Source: Dugong dugon (Eukaryota; Chordata; Mammalia; Sirenia; Dugongidae). Taken from it: a DNA stretch of 64,000 bases. Where the stretch lies: assembly GCA_030035585.1 (NCBI GenBank), contig CM057481.1, forward strand, positions 56,057,128 through 56,121,127. The letters are read 5' to 3'. The notes beneath the pieces are model-generated. The model was not told the DNA's origin. It saw only the letters and a list, made by a program, of their open reading frames with translations, and did no database searches. This document shows positions 58,647-64,000 of the stretch, in pieces. Each line of letters begins with the position of its first letter. The stretch's first letter is position 1. A program made the position numbers and the translations under genes.

Positions 58647-60986
58647 CAGGTGTACCTCGTTTTAGTGCGCTTCGCAAGTAACGCATGTTTTACAAATTGA
58701 AGGTTTGTGAGAACCCTGCATCGAGCAAGTCTATCGGCACCGTTTTTTCCAACAGCATGTGCTCACTGTGTGTCTATGTGTCACATTTGGGTAATTCCCA
58801 CAATATTTCAGAATTTTTCGTTATTATTATACCTGTTACGGTGATCTGTGATCAGTGATCTTTGATGTTATTATTGTAATTGTTTTAGGGTTCCACGAAC
58901 TGTGCCTGTATAAGACAGTGAACTTTATCGATAAATGTGTGTGTTTTGACTGCTCCACCAACCGGCCATTCCCCCATCTCTCTCCCTCTCCTCAGGCCTC
59001 CCTATTCCCTGAGACGGGACAAGATTGAAATTAGGCCAGTTAATAACCCTACGGTGGCATCTAAGTGTTCAAGTGAAAGAAGTGTTACACATCTCTCACT
59101 TTAAATCAAAAGCTGGAAATGACTAAGCTTAGTGAGCAAAGCGTGTAGAAATCCAGGATAGGCCAAAAGCTAGGCCTCTTGTACCAGTTGTGAATACAAA
59201 GGAAAACTTCTTGAAGGAAATTAAAAGTGCTCCTCCAGTGAACACATGAATGATAAGAAAGAGAAACAGCCTTATTGCTGATATAGAAAAAGTTTTAGTG
59301 GTCTGGATAGAAGATCAAACCAGCCACAACATTCCCTTAAGCCAAAGCCTAATCCAGAGAAAGGCCCTAAGTCTCTTCAGTTCTGTGAAGGCTGAGAGAG
59401 GTGATCATGCTGTAGAAGAAAAGTCTGAAGCTAGCAAAAGTTGGTTCATGAGGTTTAAGGAAAGAAGCCCTCTCCACAACGTAAACGTTCAAGGTGGAAC
59501 AGCGACTGCTGGTGTTGAAGGTGCAGCAAGGTATCCAGAAGATCTAGCTAAGATAATTTGATGAAGGTGGCTACACTAAACAACAGATTCTCAATGCCAT
59601 CTAGGACTTTCATAGCTAGAGAGGAGAAGTCAACGCCTGGCTTCAAAGCTTCAAAGGACAGGCTGATTCTTCTGTTAGTGGCTAATGCAGCTGGTGACTT
59701 TAAGCTGAAGCCAGTGCTCATTTACCATTCTGAAAACCCTAGGGCCCTTAAAAATTATGCTAAATCTACTCTGCCTGTGCTCTATAAATGGAACAACAAA
59801 GCCTGGATGACAGCACATGTGTTTACAACACGGTTTACTGAATATTTTAAGCCCGCTGTTGAGATCTCCTGCTCAGAAAAAAGATTCCTTTAAAAATATT
59901 GCTACTCATTGACGATACACCTATTCACCTAAGAGCTCTGATGGAGATGTACAAGGAGATACATGTTGTTTTCATACCTGCTAATACAACATCCATTTTG
60001 CAGCCCATGGATCAAGCAGTCATTTTGTCTTTCAAGTCTTATTATTTAAGAAATACATTTTGTAAGGCTATAGCTGCCCTATGTAGTGATTCCTCTGATG
60101 CATCTGGGCAAAGTAAATTGAAAACCTTCTAGAAATGGTTTATCATTCTAGATGCCATTAAGAACATTCATGATTCATGGGAGGAGGTCAAAATATCAAC
60201 ATTAACAGGAGTTTGGAAGAAGTTGATTCCAACTCTCATGGATGATTTTGAGGGCTTCGTGACTTCAGTGGAGGAAGTAACCACAGATGTGGTGGAAACA
60301 GCAAGAGAAGTAGAGCTAGAAGTGGAGCCTGAAGCTGTAACTGAATTGCTGCAATCTCACAATAAAACTTCAACGGATGAGGAGTTGCTTCCTATGGATG
60401 AGCAAAGAAAGTGATTCGTTGAGATGGAATTTACCCCTGGTGAAGATGCTGTGAACATTGTTGAAATGGCAACAAAAGATTTAGAATATTACGTAAACTT
60501 GGTTGACAAAGCAGTGGCAGGGTTTGAGAGGATTCACTCCAATTTTGAAAGTTCTACTGTGGGTTAAATGCCATCAAACAGCAGTGCATCCTACAGAGAA
60601 ATCTATCGTGAAAGGAGGAGTCAATCGAGGCGGCAAACTTCATTGTTGTCTTATTTTAAGAAATTGCCACAGACACCCCAGCCTTCAGCAACTGCCACCC
60701 TGATCAGTCAGCAGCCATTAACATCAAGCCAAGACCCTCCACCAGCAAAAAAGATTCTGACTCACTGAAGGCTCAGATAATGGTTAGCATTTTTTAGCAA
60801 TAAAGTATTTTTTAATTAAGGAATGTACATTGTGTTTTTAGACATAATGCTATTGCACAGAATAGTGTAAACACAACTTTTATATGCCTTGGGAAACCAA
60901 ACAATTTGTGTGACTCACTTTATAGCAATATTCGCTTTATTGCCATGGTCTGGAACCAAACCCACAATATCTCTGAGGTATGTCTG
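58647..60986 (+). mobile_element. Tigger1 DNA transposon, full span
   Basis: 2340 bp, close to the Tigger1 length. Left end CAGGTGTACCTCGTTTTAG and right end GAGGTATGTCTG form the inverted repeats, with TA on both sides (58645-58646 and 60987-60988). It carries a degenerate transposase. Confidence 0.95.
59047..60768 (+). pseudogene. Tigger1 transposase, broken
   Basis: A pogo-type transposase decayed into several frames. The CENP-B-like DNA-binding part is at 59250-59561 ([14 protein letters not shown]). Core segments are at 59558-59893 and 59899-60132, with [10 protein letters not shown] and [16 protein letters not shown]-terminal acidic pieces are at 60223-60414 and 60568-60768. Frameshifts lie near 59560 and 59895 and stops at 60130 and 60413. 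It is related to the source of the TIGD genes but shows no sign of domestication. Confidence 0.9.
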
Positions 60987-60999
60987 TACTTAAAACGTG

Positions 61000-61220
61000 C
61001 TAGGCATTGTTGAAAGTACGTTGATAAAATTAATTATATCCTATTTAATACTTACAACAATATATAAGGTAAGTACAACTATAATCTCCATCTTATAACT
61101 GAGAAACCTGATACCAGAGATTAAGTAGCTTGTCTAAAGTAACTCAGCTGGTGAGTGACAGAGCTAGGATTTGAACCCCTGAAGTCTGGCCCCAGAGGAC
61201 ATTACTCTTAATCTTTTATT
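61000..61220 (+). repeat. MIR SINE
   Basis: CTCCATCTTATAACTGAGAA, GAGTGACAGAGCTAGGATTT and GAACCCCTGAAGTCTGGCCC give a clear MIR order. Confidence 0.82.
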
Positions 61221-61453
61221 ATATTGCCTATCAGGGCATTCAATAATGTTTGGCAAATGAATACAAGAAGGAAAGAAGGAAGAAAAAAATTAAGAAATGA
61301 GAAAGGAACAAGGAATAGGTAGTCATTAAATATTTGCTGAGTAACTGAAAAGTAGAATCTAATTGCCACAGCAAGAAACACTAAGTATTACAAAAATGTA
61401 AAAACAGAAAGTGTCTATATGCTGTCATAAAAGTATATAGTGTGATTAAAATA

Positions 61454-61617
61454 CGTTGTTGTTGTTAGGTGCCATTGAATCGGTTCCAACTCATAGGGAC
61501 CCTATAGAACAGAGTAGAACTGCCCCATAGGGTTTCCAAGAAGCAGCTGGTGGACTCGAACTGCCGACCTTTTGGTTAGCAGCCATAGCTCTTAACCACT
61601 ACGCCACCAGGGCTCCA
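61454..61617 (-). mobile_element. AfroSINE, short subtype
   Basis: Near-consensus inverse copy with the duplication ATTAAAATA at 61445-61453 and 61618-61626. Confidence 0.95.
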
Positions 61618-61757
61618 ATTAAAATATAGTATCTTTAAATAATAGAATATTGAATAGCTATTAAAAAAGGTAATCTGGAAGAATTCTTTATGTCATGCAA
61701 AAATGCTGGTGCTATAATGTTAAGTGAAAAAAAGAAAATATAAAATAGTACATATCG

Positions 61758-62066
61758 GTGCTGTCCAATAGAAATATAATAAGGACAACAAATACGAGCG
61801 ACATGTACGTTTCATTAAAAAGTAAAAAGAAACAGGCAAAGTTAAATTTAATGATTTTATTTAGCCCAATATGGTCAAAATATTATGCTTTCAACATGTA
61901 ATCAACATAAAAACCACAGATGAGATATTCTGCGTTCTTTTTTCTTTTTTGTACTAAATCTGGAGTGTATCTTACACTTACAGCACATCTCAATTTGGTC
62001 TATCCACATTTCAAGTGCTCAATAACCACATTTGGCTGCTGGCTACCATATTTGACTGTATAAATA
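61758..62066 (+). mobile_element. Non-autonomous DNA transposon
   Basis: Starts GGTGCTGTCCAATAGAAATA and contains TTACAGCACATCTCAATTTG and TTTCAAGTGCTCAATAACCA. A shared family with 49790-49925. The superfamily is probably hAT; the name is unknown to me. Confidence 0.65.
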
Positions 62067-62069
62067 TAC

Positions 62070-62755
62070 AGCATGATTCCCATTAAACATAGTCAGTTGG
62101 CCAGCCTATCAGTCTGTCTATATCTATTTATATTTAAAAAATTGGGCAGAGAATATATTAATATATTCATTGCAGTTTATCTTTAGGTTGAAGAGGAATA
62201 GGCTCTTTTTCTTCTTCATTCTTTTAAAAAATGTTCAAGGATTATTACTTTTACAATCAAGAAAACAACTTAAAACATTACAGTCTTCACTTATAGACTC
62301 TCAGGAAATACAAATATTGTATAACAAGAATATAATCATGAGACATGGAAGAGTGAATTCAACATGGGATTCTTAGTAAGCGTCCTGAAACCAGACAGTA
62401 ATCAAGGTTCTGGTGGAATATGAGAAGGGAATAAAGGGACCAGGCTGCCTTTCAGACAATGGCCCTTCAAAACAGAAAAACTACTAGGGACTCTAATTTC
62501 TGTTAATGGAAAGCTAGCATTTCCAGACAAATCCTCCCATGGAAAACAACTAAAAATGCTGGATAAATTGGAAAATAAATCTTCTTAAAAACAACAAACA
62601 GAAACAGTATAGTAAAAAAATTAGCACGCCAAAATTGAACAGAAAATTGGATACACAGAGAATTAAGCAGAGAATGGAAGCTACACCCCTGAAGGTATTT
62701 TCTGTGTCATCAAGTTTAACGTTTGAAAGGCTCTAAGGAAGAAGCCAGAGCTCAA
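62070..62755. other. No gene seen; L1-like A-rich piece
   Basis: From about 62510 the sequence resembles an old L1 leader (AAAAATGCTGGATAAATTGG). Nothing else recognised. Confidence 0.4.
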
Positions 62756-62758
62756 GGA

Positions 62759-62964
62759 AACATAAACCCATTGCCGTTCAGTAGCTTCTGACTCATAGTG
62801 ACGCTATAGGAGAGAGTAGAACTGTGCCACAGGGTTTCCAAGGCTGTAATCTTTATGGAAGAAGACTGCCACATCTTTCTCTCTCAGAGTGGCTGGCAGG
62901 TTTGAACCACCAACCTTTCAGTTAGCAGCCAAGCACTTTAACCAGTGCACCACCAGGGCTCCCC
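62759..62964 (-). mobile_element. AfroSINE, long subtype
   Basis: Inverse copy: CATTGCCGTTCAGTAGCTTC to CACTTTAACCAGTGCACCAC, ending CAGGGCTCC. Confidence 0.92.
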
Positions 62965-63189
62965 TTGAGGAAACACACAAGCTGGAAATTCTAGTCGAAA
63001 ACTCTCTCCACAATAGTCCGGGACCCAGAAGTGCTGTGCCATCAGCGAAAAGGTAAAGTGAAAATCAAATAAAACCCAAAATAAGTAGAAGGAAGAAGGT
63101 AATTACAATAAAAGGAGACACCGATAATAGAGGAAACCAACAAACAATAGGGAAAAATCATATTTGCAAACCAAACTCATATATATAAA

Positions 63190-63303
63190 AGAATAATGTA
63201 TTAGGCCAAGTGGGGTTTACCCCAGGATTTCAATGTTGGTTTAACATTTGAAAACCAATCAATGTAATTCTCCATATTAGTAGAATAAAGGAGAAAAGAT
63301 ATA
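63190..63303 (+). mobile_element. L1 ORF2 fragment
   Basis: AGTGGGGTTTACCCCAGGAT and CAATGTTGGTTTAACATTTG match the reverse transcriptase region that reads [11 protein letters not shown] in other L1 copies. Confidence 0.7.
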
Positions 63304-63605
63304 CAGTTGACCCTCTGTATCTACAGGTTCTGCAACTGTGGATTCAACCAACCGTGGATCGAAAATATTTTTAAAAAGACTTTTTTCCTTGTTATTATTT
63401 CTTAAAAAATATAACCAATATTTATACAGCATGTGTATTGTTTGAGGTATTGTAAGTAATCTAGAGATGATTTAAAGTATACAGGAGGATGTGCATAGGT
63501 TATATGCAAATACAGCATTTTATATAAGGGACTTCAACACCCTCAAATTTTGGTATTCCCAGGGGTTCCTAGAACCAATCCCCTGTGGATATTGAGGGAT
63601 GACTG
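63304..63605. mobile_element. Tigger-family MITE
   Basis: CAGTTGACCCTCTGTATCTA and the inverse end GGATATTGAGGGATGACTG are inverted repeats with TA at 63302-63303 and 63606-63607. Inner GATTCAACCAACCGTGGATC is typical of Tigger MITEs. Confidence 0.85.
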
Positions 63606-63647
63606 TACTGTCCATATAAGCCAAAATATTCTGGACAAATTTCAGCG

Positions 63648-63700
63648 CTTATTCAAGTTGGAATCAACTCAGTGGCACATAACAACAATGACAACAAAAT
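63648..63700 (+). mobile_element. AfroSINE/RTE 3' end fragment
   Basis: TTGGAATCAACTCAGTGGCA followed by CATAACAACAATGACAAC is the shared RTE-SINE tail only. Confidence 0.7.
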
Positions 63701-63726
63701 TCACTATAAAAACTCTCAGCAAGTAA

Positions 63727-64000
63727 GGACAGTGTTGGCACGTAGTGGGGTTGTTAACCATTGTCATAGGGCAACATGTGTACTAACTGTTTAAAGAGAA
63801 ACTATTTTGTTCTGTAAACCTTCATCTAAAGTGAGAATAGCAGCACAACTGGAAGAACATAATTGATGTCACTGAACTGTGCCTGTAGAAATTTTTGAAA
63901 TGGTGTATCTTTGGCTATGTATACTTTCACCAAAAAAAGTGTTGAGAAGGGAGAGGGTTGACATGTCGTGGGATTGTTAACCAATGTCATAAAACAATAT
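63727..64000 (+). mobile_element. L1 3' UTR, cut by window end
   Basis: GGTTGTTAACCATTGTCATA, GAACTGTGCCTGTAGAAATT, a short A run and GGGAGAGGGTTGACATGTCG: the same modules as at 2421-2900. Confidence 0.9.

Noticed and set aside
59250-60768. Possible TIGD-type domesticated transposase gene
   Set aside because: It lies within intact Tigger1 inverted repeats and has several frame breaks.

Overview
This window looks like a mammalian intron-to-intergenic segment from an afrotherian, most likely an elephant. The assignment rests on the repeats. About 28 tRNA-derived SINEs of the AfroSINE type are scattered over both strands. RTE (BovB-like) retrotransposons share their 3' end with those SINEs. 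A long L1 subfamily has a tandem-monomer 5' UTR and a modular 3' UTR. I recognise these from memory of paenungulate genomes; no database was consulted.

The only host gene I can support is TAFA4 (FAM19A4), on the + strand. A 125-bp exon at 15099-15223 encodes the conserved Trp-Trp-Cys region ending in KVKTTK. The terminal exon starts at 23055 and supplies only the last three codons (VTR), a stop and the 3' UTR. The intron between them appears to use a GC donor (AAG|GCAAGT). Bases 1-15098 would then be the preceding intron, and everything after about 24.3 kb is downstream DNA. Earlier TAFA4 exons were not found.

Layout. 1-1.9 kb: 5' half of an RTE element (- strand). 2.0-11.3 kb: a MaLR-type LTR split by a full-length 8.8-kb L1 (- strand) with a 13-bp target-site duplication, broken ORF1 and ORF2, and about 294-bp 5' UTR monomers. 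11.3-25 kb: the TAFA4 exons among SINEs, MIR, L2, MER20 and small DNA transposons. 26.1-31.3 kb: an ERV-L provirus (- strand) with two LTRs, a gag deletion, degenerate pol and dUTPase, and a third LTR inserted inside it. 32-32.7 kb: a hAT element carrying a TA-flanked insertion. 34.7-44.7 kb: nested old and young L1 copies. 45-58 kb: mostly unrecognised unique sequence plus SINEs, MaLR LTRs, an unusual internally deleted L1 and an RTE 3' end. 58.6-61 kb: a full-span Tigger1 DNA transposon with a dead transposase. 61-64 kb: SINEs, a Tigger MITE and L1 fragments.

The most unusual signals are these. About 80 bp of unique flanking DNA from the 20.8-kb L1 locus is present, nearly identical and inverted, inside the L1 insertion at 36.2 kb. 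An L1-derived insertion at 48.7-49.4 kb joins the L1 5' end to the inter-ORF region, lacks a poly(A) tail, yet has a 17-bp duplication. The TAFA4 terminal intron has a GC donor. The L1 has tandem promoter monomers with a YY1 site at its extreme 5' end.
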